30,372 bases of DNA from Bacteroidota bacterium (GCA_005883855.1 VBAU01000276.1:1-30372), one strand, 5' to 3'; numbered from the stretch's first letter, positions 16,697 through 24,516 are shown. Made by a program: numbers and translations. The notes: generated by a model not told the origin, from the sequence alone.

Positions 16697-18073
16697 ATGC
16701 AAAAGCTATTCAAAAAACTTCTTCCTCTTATCAGTTTGTCATTTCTTATTGGAATTGGATGTCGCAAACAAGATCAATTTAATGCGCGACAAAATGCTTC
16801 TGATCTTTCTTCAGATGCAAAAGCGCAACCTGAAGCGCAAAATGGTGCTGTAAGATTTGATTCGTATGTAGCACAATCATGGTATCGCCTTATGATGAAA
16901 TTGATTAGTGAAACGCCCGGTCATACTCCGCCCGTTGCAGCCCGCAGCTTTGGATACGCAGGGGTGACGCTTTATGAAGCCCTGATAGGTGAGATGCCCG
17001 ACCATCATTCACTAGCGAGACAACTAAATGGATTGAACTCAATTCCCCAGCGTGTGTATGGTAATTCATATCTGGCACCCGTCACAGCTAATGCAGCCCT
17101 TGCAAGAATCGTAAAAGATCTTTTTCAAAATGCTTCTGTTGCCAACCTTAGCAGAATAGATTTACTAGAATCATCTAATGAAAAATTATATTCTGAACAT
17201 GCCAGCCAACAAATCATAAATCGTTCCCGCGATTATGGCCATGGCGTTGCCGATGCTGTATTCAACTGGTCGCTCACTGATGGAGGAAATCAAGCCTACC
17301 TCAATATTTTTCCTACTGATTATATTCCTCCTACGGGTGCGGGCAAATGGATCCCCACACCGCCACTGTACCAACCTGCCATGCTACCTTATTGGGGAAA
17401 CAACCGGCCAATGATGACTGCTGATAATGCCGGGCCTATTGATCCACCAACTCCAACTGTATTTTCAACTGTTTCCGGTTCGCCATTTTATAATGCGGCT
17501 TATGAAGTATATAACACAAGCCTGCATCTAACGTCCGAACAGACCACTATTGCTTTGTACTGGGCTGATGGCGGAGGTACATTCACTCCGCCCGGACATA
17601 ATATTGCAATCGCCCTCCAAATGATCGGCAATCGTCATTTAAATTTAAATGAAACCGCGATCCTTTTAGCGAAACTGGGTATTGCAGAAAATGATGCTGC
17701 CATCGTTTGCTGGCGTGCGAAATTCATTTTCAATTTGTTGCGGCCTATCACATTCATCCAAACATACATAGACCGTTCCTGGAAGTCATTGATCGGCACA
17801 CCACCTTTTCCGACGTACACCTCGGGACATTCCACCTTTTCTGGCGCGGCAGCGGCAATTCTTACAGCGGAACTTGGCAATCAAATTTCCTTTACTGACA
17901 GCAGCAAGATCGCTTATGGATTTTCACCACGATCATTCCACAATTTCACTGAGTATGCACAGGAAGCAGCTATGTCAAGATTATATGGCGGAATTCATTT
18001 TCGCTTTGATAATGAAAACGGCTTCAGTTGCGGGCAGCAAATCGCAATGAATGTAGAACATCTCAATTGGTAA
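16697..18073 (+). CDS. Vanadium-dependent haloperoxidase-like lipoprotein (PAP2 superfamily)
   Basis: Exported 458-residue protein with a lipoprotein signal peptide: MQKLFKKLLPLISLSFLIGI then Cys22. The C-terminal half carries the vanadate/phosphate-binding motifs of the PAP2/haloperoxidase fold: K-x6-RP (K about 341, RP about 348-349, in AKFIFNLLRP), SGHSTFSG with Ser about 376 and His about 378, and SRLYGGIHF with the axial His about 434. This spacing is typical of the bacterial vanadium-haloperoxidase-like group rather than short PAP2 phosphatases. The reaction would be halide oxidation by H2O2 or phosphate-ester hydrolysis, and sequence alone does not decide. It is anchored in the periplasm or on the surface. 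A small lipoprotein gene follows 99 bases later on the same strand, possibly co-transcribed. Confidence 0.85.
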   Translation: MQKLFKKLLPLISLSFLIGIGCRKQDQFNARQNASDLSSDAKAQPEAQNGAVRFDSYVAQSWYRLMMKLISETPGHTPPVAARSFGYAGVTLYEALIGEMPDHHSLARQLNGLNSIPQRVYGNSYLAPVTANAALARIVKDLFQNASVANLSRIDLLESSNEKLYSEHASQQIINRSRDYGHGVADAVFNWSLTDGGNQAYLNIFPTDYIPPTGAGKWIPTPPLYQPAMLPYWGNNRPMMTADNAGPIDPPTPTVFSTVSGSPFYNAAYEVYNTSLHLTSEQTTIALYWADGGGTFTPPGHNIAIALQMIGNRHLNLNETAILLAKLGIAENDAAIVCWRAKFIFNLLRPITFIQTYIDRSWKSLIGTPPFPTYTSGHSTFSGAAAAILTAELGNQISFTDSSKIAYGFSPRSFHNFTEYAQEAAMSRLYGGIHFRFDNENGFSCGQQIAMNVEHLNW

Positions 18074-18172
18074 CCCATGCATTTTATGAATGCAGGATTT
18101 AAAAAAAGAAACAAACCCTGGTTAACTATAGAAGAAGAATCTTTTTTATTGAAACCGATTAAAACTAAAAAA

Positions 18173-18892
18173 ATGAAAATGAAAAAAAAATCACCCGGTA
18201 ACGCCATTTTCTTCATTACTGCAATGGCTATTATAGGCACCCTTTCTACAGGATGCCAGAAAGAAATCAAACAAGAACAGAACAACACAGACGCATTAGT
18301 TTCTAAAAATTCAAAGGAAGCCGGGTTTTTTGAAAACCCGAACATAGTCCACATCCCCCTATTTATTGAAGATGCGAATATGAAGCCTCCGGTAGGTAAC
18401 AATACGCTGCTTTATGATAATCGGGGGCATACTCGCGTTCTGGCTCCGGATGGTCATCAGGTTACACTTGGTGAGTTTAATAGTGTTTCAGGTTATGCTG
18501 ATGTTAAGTGCATTAATGCGGGAACCCATGCAGTTTTTCATCTCACGGGTTTGATTCCAAATGGTGTTTACACTTTTTGGGTTGTTACATTCAAGTCACC
18601 TGGCTTTGATCCAACCTTTGCAAACCAAATTGGCGAAGGTGCCTTGGGCGCTCCTGACGGCAGTCAGAATTCTTTCACTGCTACCTCAACGGGTAGTGGG
18701 TCTCTGTCGGCAATCACGTCGGCGGGACCATTATCCGAGTTCGGTTCAGTAGGTAATTGTCTTTCTTCCGAGTTTGAGGTTCACCTTGTAGGCGCTTATC
18801 ATATCGATAATCTTACACATGGCGGAAACCCTGGCGTTGATCTCAGTACCTGGGTACCTCAGTTCGCCTTTCCATTTAAGGGTGGCTTTTAA
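18173..18892 (+). CDS. Lipoprotein of unknown function with a beta-sandwich-like domain
   Basis: Family not recognised. The 239-residue protein has a lipoprotein signal (KKKSPGNAIFFITAMAIIGT, lipobox LSTGC, Cys28) and then a charged linker. The globular region of 150 residues is rich in Gly, Ser, Thr and aromatic residues with regular strand-like spacing (AVFHLTGLIPNGVYTFWVVT, then GEGALGAPDGSQNSF, then EFEVHLVGAYHIDN). I chose ATG 18173, directly before the basic n-region. An earlier in-frame ATG (18077) would put 32 extra residues before the signal. It lies 99 bases after the haloperoxidase-like gene and may work with it at the cell surface, which is inference from position. Confidence 0.65.
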   Translation: MKMKKKSPGNAIFFITAMAIIGTLSTGCQKEIKQEQNNTDALVSKNSKEAGFFENPNIVHIPLFIEDANMKPPVGNNTLLYDNRGHTRVLAPDGHQVTLGEFNSVSGYADVKCINAGTHAVFHLTGLIPNGVYTFWVVTFKSPGFDPTFANQIGEGALGAPDGSQNSFTATSTGSGSLSAITSAGPLSEFGSVGNCLSSEFEVHLVGAYHIDNLTHGGNPGVDLSTWVPQFAFPFKGGF

Positions 18893-19021
18893 GACAAGAA
18901 TAAAAGAATGAGAAAATTAAAGAATCATTATGAAGAGATATACTTTGTTCTAAAATCGTAGAAACGTGCGTGTAATCATTTACTTCCATTCTGATGGTAG
19001 TTAAAGCTCAGCAAAACGAAA

Positions 19022-19143
19022 AACGTTGGCCTTACGAGGTCAACGCTTTTGCGATTCAGTTAAGAGAGATCTTTACTGGACCACTAATTTTTGGGTAAAG
19101 ATCGCTTTACTATAAATATCGGAACCTTTTACGAGATAAATTC
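19022..19143. repeat. Direct repeat: copy of the T9SS-protein 3' end plus its terminator
   Basis: This stretch matches 19587-19708 base for base with no indels and about five substitutions in 120, at a constant offset of 565 bases. It contains the terminator stem (CGTTGGCC/GGTCAACG) and, on the minus strand, the final codons IYLVKGSDIYSKAIFTQKL then VVQ and stop, nearly identical to the end of the T9SS cargo gene. Just after 19143 the similarity ends and KGG-tail sequence begins. Confidence 0.85.
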
Positions 19144-19148
19144 TCAGG

Positions 19149-19326
19149 GTTTGCGGCAATGCCCGGGAAGAAGAAAGACATATAGTTCGGATGGGAGGAA
19201 AAGCAAGATGGGAGGAGGATGATCGCTGAAGAAGCAGCAGCAATCGCAGGAGAGGCCGTGGCAGATAAAAAATGTTTTCTCTGTTCCAGGAGGCTGATTC
19301 AAATGATTTTAGCCTCTTGTTTTTTA
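19149..19326 (+). pseudogene. Remnant of a second KGG-repeat gene: 3' end plus terminator
   Basis: Copy of 12769-12949. It keeps TTTGCGGCAATGCCC, then ATGGGAGGAGGATGATCGCTGA (the EDDR-stop end), the GTGGCAGATAAA stretch and the terminator hairpin (19290-19316, stem kept through a G-T pair). A one-base loss after GCCC shifts the frame and a stop follows, so no protein can be made. The rest of the gene is missing. The left side abuts the T9SS-tail repeat with at most a few bases between. Confidence 0.8.
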
Positions 19327-19583
19327 GGAATCGCTTATCATTTATGGCATGTGATCGGAGAGCTGCTGGATCGAGGAAAATAAATTGTCGCGGTAATTGT
19401 CGCTTACCGGCAATGATCTGCTGCCAATGGTTACTGATTTGCGAGAGATAGTGTTCAGCATTCGGATGGGAACGATGTAAGACCGATGAATTCGTATGAA
19501 TTCGTTTCAAGGGACACAGATATGATTAGACAAATTTGTGGGCTGGAATTTTGTGCAGTTGTACTTTTTCATACGTGGCAATA
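19327..19583. other. Intergenic stretch between the duplicated tails and the T9SS terminator
   Basis: About 255 bases. A minus-strand frame reading ISNHWQQIIAGKRQLPRQF... runs through it into the repeats. I cannot match it to a family and it is continuous only because it crosses the chimeric junction. GAATTCGT occurs twice near 19490. I see no supported gene here. Confidence 0.4.
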
Positions 19584-19615
19584 AAAAGCGTTGGCCTTAC
19601 GGGGTCAACGCTTTT
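19584..19615 (-). terminator. Strong terminator of the T9SS cargo gene (near symmetrical, could act both ways)
   Basis: AAAAGCGTTGGCC pairs with GGTCAACGCTTTT over 13 positions (one G-T pair) around a 6-base loop. On the minus strand it ends CTTTTTAT, 22 bases beyond the stop at 19638. A copy with one stem change is at 19020-19049. Confidence 0.85.
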
Positions 19616-19637
19616 GCGATTCAGTTAAGAGAGCTCT

Positions 19638-20879
19638 TTACTGGACCACTAATTTTTGGGTAAAGATCGATTTACTATAAATATCGGAAACTTTTACCAG
19701 ATAAATTCCCTGCGCAGTATTCTTTTTTAAATTTATAGTTTGAATTTGTCCTTCGCTTGCGACGGTTACCCTTTGCTTAATTATTTGCTTTCCGTTTACG
19801 TCCGTTAGTTCAATATTGTAATCTCCGGGAACAAGCTTATTAAACTGAATTTTAAATTGATTCTCCGTTATGCCGATTGGGTTTGGATACAACTGGATCA
19901 TATTCGACGTGCGAACATCAGGTTGCGGAATGGTGGTCATTTCTGACTTCGGCCTCGTCGAAAGGAAATTACTGTTTGCAAGATCAGAAGTCAGGTAAAT
20001 TCCGTTTGGTGTTTTGAACTCGGTAGCGCTCCAGGATTTCGGGTCAATAACAAACCATCCTTTCGAATATACCTGGCTTCCTGCCAGCAATTTTTGATCA
20101 TCAGTTACCACAATTCCGTTGGTAGTGAAATCTGCAGGTACTCCTTTGATGGGTCCAAGCCAGCTGGCTACCTTGGTCTCAATATTCACCTTAAACACCA
20201 TGTTCCGTGCAGTAAACAGGTAAAGATTCCCTGCGTCATCGCCGATCATGTCGCCTCCCCAACTGCTGCATCGGTTGTGTACAGAAATTCCCGTGTTATT
20301 TGGATCATCTACTAATGCCCCTAATTGTTCCACGACTAATTTTTTCCCCGTGCTGAATCGGATAAAGGAATTTGCGTCGTTGGTGACCGCGTATCCATAA
20401 CCATCAGGACCGATTACCATTCGTGTAACGACATTCCCTTCATCATTGTGAGCGTTAGCAATGCCCGTGAACGATTGATCTGTGAAATAATAAACCTTCA
20501 TCGTTTTTAGATCAATATAACGCAACTGATCAATAAACATAGGCGTGTAATAAAGCCGGTTGTTTTTTTTGTCGTAAGCAATGGCTGCAACGCCGGTGCT
20601 AAAAGGTGTGGGAGAATAATTAGCTACGCCGGCACTTGTATTAGCCACTTGCTTTTTGGAAATTGCATCATAAGCGACGCCCTTTGAATCGACACCGTTG
20701 AATAACGCGTCGCTGTAAACACCTGTTTGAAGATTTAGTTTACGCAGCACAGTCCAACCCGCTGTATTTTGGTTGACATCACTGACAACATAAGCGAAAC
20801 GATCCTGGGCTTGGGAAGTAATTGTGGACGAAATTATGGTTACGAAGGCAAGGACGAAACCGTGTAGATCTTTTCTCAT
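19638..20879 (-). CDS. T9SS type A sorting-domain protein, propeller-like, secreted
   Basis: Secreted or surface-anchored protein of 413 residues exported by Sec and then the type IX system. It has a signal peptide (about 1-25, LHGFVLAFVTIISSTITSQA). A body of repeating strand blocks with SMP-30/NHL-propeller character follows (for example KKNNRLYYTPMFIDQLRYID, RMVIGPDGYGYAVTND and GDDAGNLYLFTARNMVFKV). The C-terminal sorting domain occupies about the last 85 residues: IQLYPNPIG, YNIELTDVNGKQI, QTINLKKNTAQGIYLVKVS, then FTQKLVVQ. The sorting domain marks it for outer-membrane translocation and attachment or release. The enzymatic or binding role of the body is unknown. The last 22 codons and the terminator are duplicated 565 bases downstream. 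Confidence 0.85.
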   Translation of the reverse strand: MRKDLHGFVLAFVTIISSTITSQAQDRFAYVVSDVNQNTAGWTVLRKLNLQTGVYSDALFNGVDSKGVAYDAISKKQVANTSAGVANYSPTPFSTGVAAIAYDKKNNRLYYTPMFIDQLRYIDLKTMKVYYFTDQSFTGIANAHNDEGNVVTRMVIGPDGYGYAVTNDANSFIRFSTGKKLVVEQLGALVDDPNNTGISVHNRCSSWGGDMIGDDAGNLYLFTARNMVFKVNIETKVASWLGPIKGVPADFTTNGIVVTDDQKLLAGSQVYSKGWFVIDPKSWSATEFKTPNGIYLTSDLANSNFLSTRPKSEMTTIPQPDVRTSNMIQLYPNPIGITENQFKIQFNKLVPGDYNIELTDVNGKQIIKQRVTVASEGQIQTINLKKNTAQGIYLVKVSDIYSKSIFTQKLVVQ

Positions 20880-20945
20880 ACTCCTGGTTTTGATTAAAAT
20901 GATTAGGACATTTAAGTTACAAAGTTTTTGGAGTTTATAAAGAAT

Positions 20946-20953
20946 TATTTTTG
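20946..20953 (+). promoter_or_regulatory. Candidate -7 element upstream of the small lipoprotein gene
   Basis: TATTTTTG fits TAnnTTTG, 45 bases before GTG 20998. A TTTG at 20927-20930 is 15 bases upstream, somewhat closer than the usual 19-21. Confidence 0.35.
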
Positions 20954-20997
20954 CAAAAAAATAGAATGGAAAACAACTTTACCTTGGCAGAATTATT

Positions 20998-21381
20998 GTG
21001 ACAGCTCAACCTAATTTGAGATTATTAACGCCGTGTATGAAATGGGTTTTTACGGCCATGCTTCTTTTAATTCTTCAATCGCAAAGCTGCAATAAAGAGA
21101 GGCCCGTTCGGGTCCCCGGTTGTATCCAGGACAAGATTGAGGCCATCCAACAGTTTCCAAAATATAATCCGCCGGCCACGGTGCGCCGCTATTTATATCG
21201 AAACAACTACGTTTACCTTTTTAGCTCTGATTGTTGCGATCAATTTAACTATGTGTACGACAAGAACTGCGCTATAATTTGTGCGCCAAGCGGAGGTATT
21301 TCCGGCAAGGGGGATGGGCGTTGTTCAAATTTCTTCACGGTTGCCACCGAAGAAACCTTGATTTGGCAGGATACACGTTGA
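20998..21381 (+). CDS. Small cysteine-containing lipoprotein, unknown function (possibly DUF6970-like)
   Basis: Exported protein of 127 residues if GTG 20998 is used, or 114 from ATG 21037. The hydrophobic stretch WVFTAMLLLILQSQS is followed by Cys31 as a probable lipidation site, although the lipobox (SQSC) is weak. The mature part carries several cysteines: GCIQDKIEAIQ, SSDCCDQFN, DKNCAIICAPSGG and GRCSNF, followed by a C-terminal ETLIWQDTR. This pattern recalls small Bacteroidota lipoproteins annotated DUF6970, from memory and without certainty. The GTG puts ten residues before a basic, hydrophobic start, so ATG 21037 is equally plausible. It is convergent with paaY. Confidence 0.6.
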   Translation: MTAQPNLRLLTPCMKWVFTAMLLLILQSQSCNKERPVRVPGCIQDKIEAIQQFPKYNPPATVRRYLYRNNYVYLFSSDCCDQFNYVYDKNCAIICAPSGGISGKGDGRCSNFFTVATEETLIWQDTR

Positions 21382-21429
21382 CCGGTCGAACCAGATTGGG
21401 GTTTTTACGATGCTACAAACAGCCTCGGT

Positions 21430-22029
21430 CTACTTTGACCGTATCTTATTCCATGTTTCATACAAGATCTCCTGCCTGGGCCGGTCGGCTGGAATTTCAG
21501 CCAAAGGCCGACAGGATTCAAAATTGCGCGACATTTCTTTTGGGAGTTGCTGATACAGTTCGGTTCCTTTCGTTTTCCAGGCGATCATGTCGTCACTTAC
21601 TTTTCTAATAATTCTTCCTGGATTTCCAATTACCAGGCTCCGCTGTGGAATTTTTTCATCTTCCTTGATAAAGCTCAACGCACCAACGATACAATCGTCA
21701 CCCAACTCTGCATTGTCCATGATCACGCTGTTCATTCCCACCAAACAATTTTTGCCGATTGTGGCACCATGAATAATTGCCCCATGACCTATATGTGCGG
21801 ACGATTTCAGTAGGACAGTAACACCAGGAAACATATGAATGATACAGTTCTCCTGGACATTACAACCGTCTTCTATGAAAATTCCTCCCCAATCTCCACG
21901 CAGTGCAGCACCCGGACCAATGTAGCAATTCTTGCCTATGATGACGTTACCTGTAACTGCGGCAAATGGATGCACGAACGAAGATGGATCAACAACGGGA
22001 ATGAATCCCTTGAATTGGTAAAAAGCCAT
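21430..22029 (-). CDS. paaY: PaaY-like hexapeptide-repeat thioesterase (gamma-carbonic-anhydrase family)
   Basis: Left-handed beta-helix protein of 199 residues. PaaY hydrolyses the CoA ester of the spontaneous seven-membered-ring dead-end product of phenylacetate catabolism, freeing CoA. The hexapeptide turns are visible (VTGNVIIGKNCYIGPGAALR, GATIGKNCLVGMNSVIMDNA). Metal-ligand histidines lie in IIHMFPG and SAHIGHGAIIHG, as in gamma-carbonic anhydrases. The C-terminal helix (IAWKTKGTELYQQLPKEM, then RPLAEIPADRPR) is characteristic of PaaY/CaiE rather than the shorter carbonic anhydrases. I chose ATG 22029 (MAFYQFKGFIPVVDP); an upstream ATG adds only hydrophobic residues unlike the family. 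It is separated from the main paa run by the glycerate kinase gene on the opposite strand but fits the same pathway. Confidence 0.8.
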   Translation of the reverse strand: MAFYQFKGFIPVVDPSSFVHPFAAVTGNVIIGKNCYIGPGAALRGDWGGIFIEDGCNVQENCIIHMFPGVTVLLKSSAHIGHGAIIHGATIGKNCLVGMNSVIMDNAELGDDCIVGALSFIKEDEKIPQRSLVIGNPGRIIRKVSDDMIAWKTKGTELYQQLPKEMSRNFESCRPLAEIPADRPRQEILYETWNKIRSK

Positions 22030-22114
22030 AAAACTATAATAAGAAAATAAAAGGTATGAAAAAGCGAATAACAATTGTCAAGCAAAATTTTTTTACCTTG
22101 AAGACACACATCGC

Positions 22115-22176
22115 GTGAAAGGTGAAATGTGAAACGTCAAACTTGCATTTCACGTGTCACGTGTCACGTTTTCACC
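22115..22176. repeat. Inverted pair of short GTGAAA-type repeats before the glycerate kinase gene
   Basis: Left arm: consecutive GTGAAA-type units (GTGAAAGGTGAAATGTGAAA). Right arm: the complementary TTTCACGTGTCACGTGTCAC then GTTTTCAC. The arms are imperfect inverse complements separated by about six bases. The arrangement is like the inverted TGATTGG arms around the four-helix-bundle gene at 27.1-27.5 kb, but with nothing between the arms. It ends two bases before ATG 22179. Confidence 0.7.
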
Positions 22177-22178
22177 TG

Positions 22179-23279
22179 ATGAATATCATCATCGCCCCCG
22201 ATAAATTTAAAGGAAGCCTTACCAGTTTCGAAGCATGCGAAATCATTGCACAAGCATTTAAACAAGTGGACTCATCTGTAGAGTTATCATTATTTCCGAT
22301 GGCAGACGGAGGTGATGGATTCGCCCAAGTGATGAAACATTACCGGGACACTGATACCGTCGATTGCAAGACAGTTGACCCGCTGGAGAGAAAAATCAAC
22401 GCCTCATATCAATGGAACGCAACGAAACAGATTGCCATCATCGAAATGGCCGTTGCAAGCGGATTGACTCTACTGAAGGATGAGGAACGAGATCCTTTAA
22501 GGACCTCCACGTTTGGAACGGGTTTGTTGATCAAGGATGCGATCAAAAAGGGAGCAAGGCAAATTATCACGAACGACGCAGGCACCGGGATCCTGTCCTC
22601 CCTGGGTTTCCAATTCAATGACGCGAATAATAAATCGTTGAAAGCTTGCGGAGAAAATCTTTTGAACATTGAAACGATTATTCCCCCGCAGGTAATCCCG
22701 GATATAACATTCGCGATCGCTTGTGATGTACAAAACAGTTTGTATGGCCCGAAGGGCGCTGCTTACGTTTATGCACGGCAAAAGGGCGCGAATGATGAGG
22801 CAATAAAACTACTCGACGATGGATTAAAACATTTTGCAGCGATATTAGAACAGCAGACGGGTCATGATGTCGCTGACATTCCCGGTGCGGGAGCTGCCGG
22901 GGGGATTGCCGCCGGGTTGATGGCTTTTTTCAATGTTCAATTAAAAAGCGGAGTTCACATGGTGATCGATGCAAGCGGAATTAAAAGCAGAATTGCAGGC
23001 GCCGATCTTTTGGCAACAGGGGAGGGTAAGATTGATGAGCAAACGCTGTCGGGGAAAGTCGTGAGCGAGCTTGCGTCGTTAGCTTTGCGCTATAACATTC
23101 CTGTTGCCGCTTTTTGTGGGACAGTAGAATTAAACAATTCCCAAGCCAGTAAGCTGGGTTTACGATTTGTCGAGACGCTGGTAAGCTCATCCGTAACAAA
23201 GGAAGAAGCAATAAACAATGCGAGACAGATCTTAGCCGACAAAGCCCGGGAATTTTTAAAAAAGTTTATTGCAAAATAA
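22179..23279 (+). CDS. Glycerate kinase family protein (GlxK/GarK type) missing the glycine-rich loop
   Basis: Would phosphorylate D-glycerate with ATP. The 366 residues begin MNIIIAPDKFKGSLTSFEAC and contain PMADGGDGFAQV, EMAVASGLTLL, DPLRTSTFGTGLLIKDA, DVQNSLYGPKGAAYVYARQKG, PGAGAAGGIAAGL and LLATGEGKIDEQTLSGK, all landmarks of the family. One landmark is altered. Where members have I-V-G-x-G-G-S-A-T-N-D-G-G, this protein reads KKGARQIITNDAGTGIL, so about seven residues including GGSA are missing in frame and NDGG is NDAG. That loop is among the most conserved in the family, so the enzyme may be inactive or altered. ATG 22179 is preferred over GTG 22122, which would translate the repeat. 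It is convergent with paaI, with one base between the stops. Confidence 0.85.
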   Translation: MNIIIAPDKFKGSLTSFEACEIIAQAFKQVDSSVELSLFPMADGGDGFAQVMKHYRDTDTVDCKTVDPLERKINASYQWNATKQIAIIEMAVASGLTLLKDEERDPLRTSTFGTGLLIKDAIKKGARQIITNDAGTGILSSLGFQFNDANNKSLKACGENLLNIETIIPPQVIPDITFAIACDVQNSLYGPKGAAYVYARQKGANDEAIKLLDDGLKHFAAILEQQTGHDVADIPGAGAAGGIAAGLMAFFNVQLKSGVHMVIDASGIKSRIAGADLLATGEGKIDEQTLSGKVVSELASLALRYNIPVAAFCGTVELNNSQASKLGLRFVETLVSSSVTKEEAINNARQILADKAREFLKKFIAK

Positions 23280-23280
23280 C

Positions 23281-23706
23281 TCATACCAACGTTTTCCCGG
23301 TTCGGAAGCACGTGCCTTTGAACAGGGCCACTTGTTCATTTCGCTGGTTGCTGACATGGATCAGATAAACACCTGTGCTTCTTCCATTATGGATTTCCTT
23401 TGCTTCCGCGGTAAGTACGTCGCCCACATTGACCGCCTTCATAAATGTGATGGTAACATCTAAAGCGACGGATAAATTATTGCGGTTATTACAAGCAAAG
23501 GCAAATGCACTATCGGCTAAGGAGAATGGGAGACCGCCATGCACAATCCCAAATCCATTTACCATTTCCTTGCGAATAGTCATTCTGATTTTGCTATAAC
23601 CCTCTTTGACGTCAAGTACTTCAACTCCCATCCACTGGCTAAAAAAATCATTTTCCATCATGTGCTCAACCACGGAGGTTGCAAGCTGGTTTGTATCCTT
23701 AACCAT
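23281..23706 (-). CDS. paaI: PaaI-type hotdog thioesterase (hydroxyphenylacetyl-CoA thioesterase)
   Basis: Cytoplasmic hotdog-fold thioesterase of 141 residues. PaaI clears ring-hydroxylated phenylacetyl-CoA by-products and keeps CoA available. The family signature is clear: NGFGIVHGGLPFSLADSAFA then FACN (about 50-72), with the catalytic Asp in the LADSAFAFACN helix, followed by ALDVTITFMKAVNVGDVLTA. It is the last gene of the minus-strand paa run here, 36 bases after paaG. That gap holds a short TGATTATTGATTGT-type repeat. It is convergent with the glycerate kinase gene. Confidence 0.88.
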   Translation of the reverse strand: MVKDTNQLATSVVEHMMENDFFSQWMGVEVLDVKEGYSKIRMTIRKEMVNGFGIVHGGLPFSLADSAFAFACNNRNNLSVALDVTITFMKAVNVGDVLTAEAKEIHNGRSTGVYLIHVSNQRNEQVALFKGTCFRTGKTLV

Positions 23707-23736
23707 TGATTATTGATTGTGACTAATGACTACTGA
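23706..23736. repeat. Short degenerate repeat (TTGATTATTGATTG / ACTAATGACTACTGA) between paaG and paaI
   Basis: TGATTA/TGATTG units are followed by GACTAATGACTACTGA units, filling the gap between paaG and paaI and touching the paaI start codon. The left units share the TGATTG core with the arms around the four-helix-bundle gene at 27.1-27.5 kb. Confidence 0.5.
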
Positions 23737-23742
23737 ACAGTT

Positions 23743-24516
23743 TCAGGAACCACGAAAAACCGGCTTTCTCTTTTCCATAAACGCTTTCACACCTTCCCGG
23801 TAATCGTCTGTCTCCGCGGCCCGCTGCTGAAAAATATTTTCATCCAGGAGCTGCTCTTCGAAATGCGTTGACAGCGAATTATTCAACAGCAACTTAGTGT
23901 AAGCAAGTCCTTTTGTTGGCATTTGTGCAAGGTATTTGGCAATGTTCATAGAATTTTCTGCAAAAGTTTCATCAGGAAAAAATTGATAGATCATGCCGAT
24001 TCTTTCGGCTTCTGTGGCCGAAACTTTTGTACCCAGCATCATTATAGCTGAAGCTTTTTGCCAGCCAATCAATCGCGGGAGCACAAAGGTTCCGCTGCTG
24101 TCTGGTACCAACCCTAACTTTGAAAACGCCTGTATAAACGAAGCGGACTCTGCTGCAACAACAACATCACAACACAAAGCAATATTCGCTCCCGCACCCG
24201 CAGCCACACCGTTGACAGCTGCTACGACAGGTTTTTCTAATTTGTGAATCCGCGTAACGATCGGGTTATAATGTTCAGATAAGATCACATTAAAACCCGG
24301 TGCATCAGGCCCTGTTACTTCGGTCAGATCCTGGCCAGCGCAAAAGCCTTTACCGGCACCAGTAATGAAGACACATCTTACTTCGCTGCCTTTGCATTCG
24401 TCTAATGTCTGCTGCATCAGTAATGCCATCTCCCGATTAAAAGAATTTAATTTATCAGTACGGTTGAGAGTGATAATACCGATGGAATCTTTTATTTCAA
24501 ACAGAATAGAAGACAT
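23743..24516 (-). CDS. paaG: PaaG: ring-1,2-epoxyphenylacetyl-CoA isomerase (crotonase family)
   Basis: Converts the epoxide made by the PaaABC(D)E oxygenase into the oxepin-CoA. It is a 257-residue crotonase-fold protein: LFEIKDSIGIITLNRTDKLN at the start, oxyanion-hole segments GAGKGFCAGQDLTEV (about 61-75) and NGVAAGAGANIALCCDVVVA (about 105-124), and SKLGLVPDSSGTFVLPRLIG, where Asp replaces the second Glu of true hydratases, as in PaaG. The C-terminus RAAETDDYREGVKAFMEKRK is typical. ATG 24516 (MSSILFEIK) is chosen over 24555, which adds 13 non-family residues. The context (paaABCD upstream, paaI downstream) supports PaaG over a generic hydratase. Confidence 0.87.
   Translation of the reverse strand: MSSILFEIKDSIGIITLNRTDKLNSFNREMALLMQQTLDECKGSEVRCVFITGAGKGFCAGQDLTEVTGPDAPGFNVILSEHYNPIVTRIHKLEKPVVAAVNGVAAGAGANIALCCDVVVAAESASFIQAFSKLGLVPDSSGTFVLPRLIGWQKASAIMMLGTKVSATEAERIGMIYQFFPDETFAENSMNIAKYLAQMPTKGLAYTKLLLNNSLSTHFEEQLLDENIFQQRAAETDDYREGVKAFMEKRKPVFRGS

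Noticed and set aside
19073..19510. 145-codon minus-strand frame ending in IFTQKLVVQ
   Set aside because: It is continuous only because it runs from unrecognised sequence through the reversed KGG tail and its terminator into the duplicated T9SS tail. The composite cannot be one evolved protein.
22095..22178. CRISPR-like array (repeated GTGAAA units)
   Set aside because: Units are 6-9 bp, imperfect, in inverted halves, without spacers of regular length and without cas genes.
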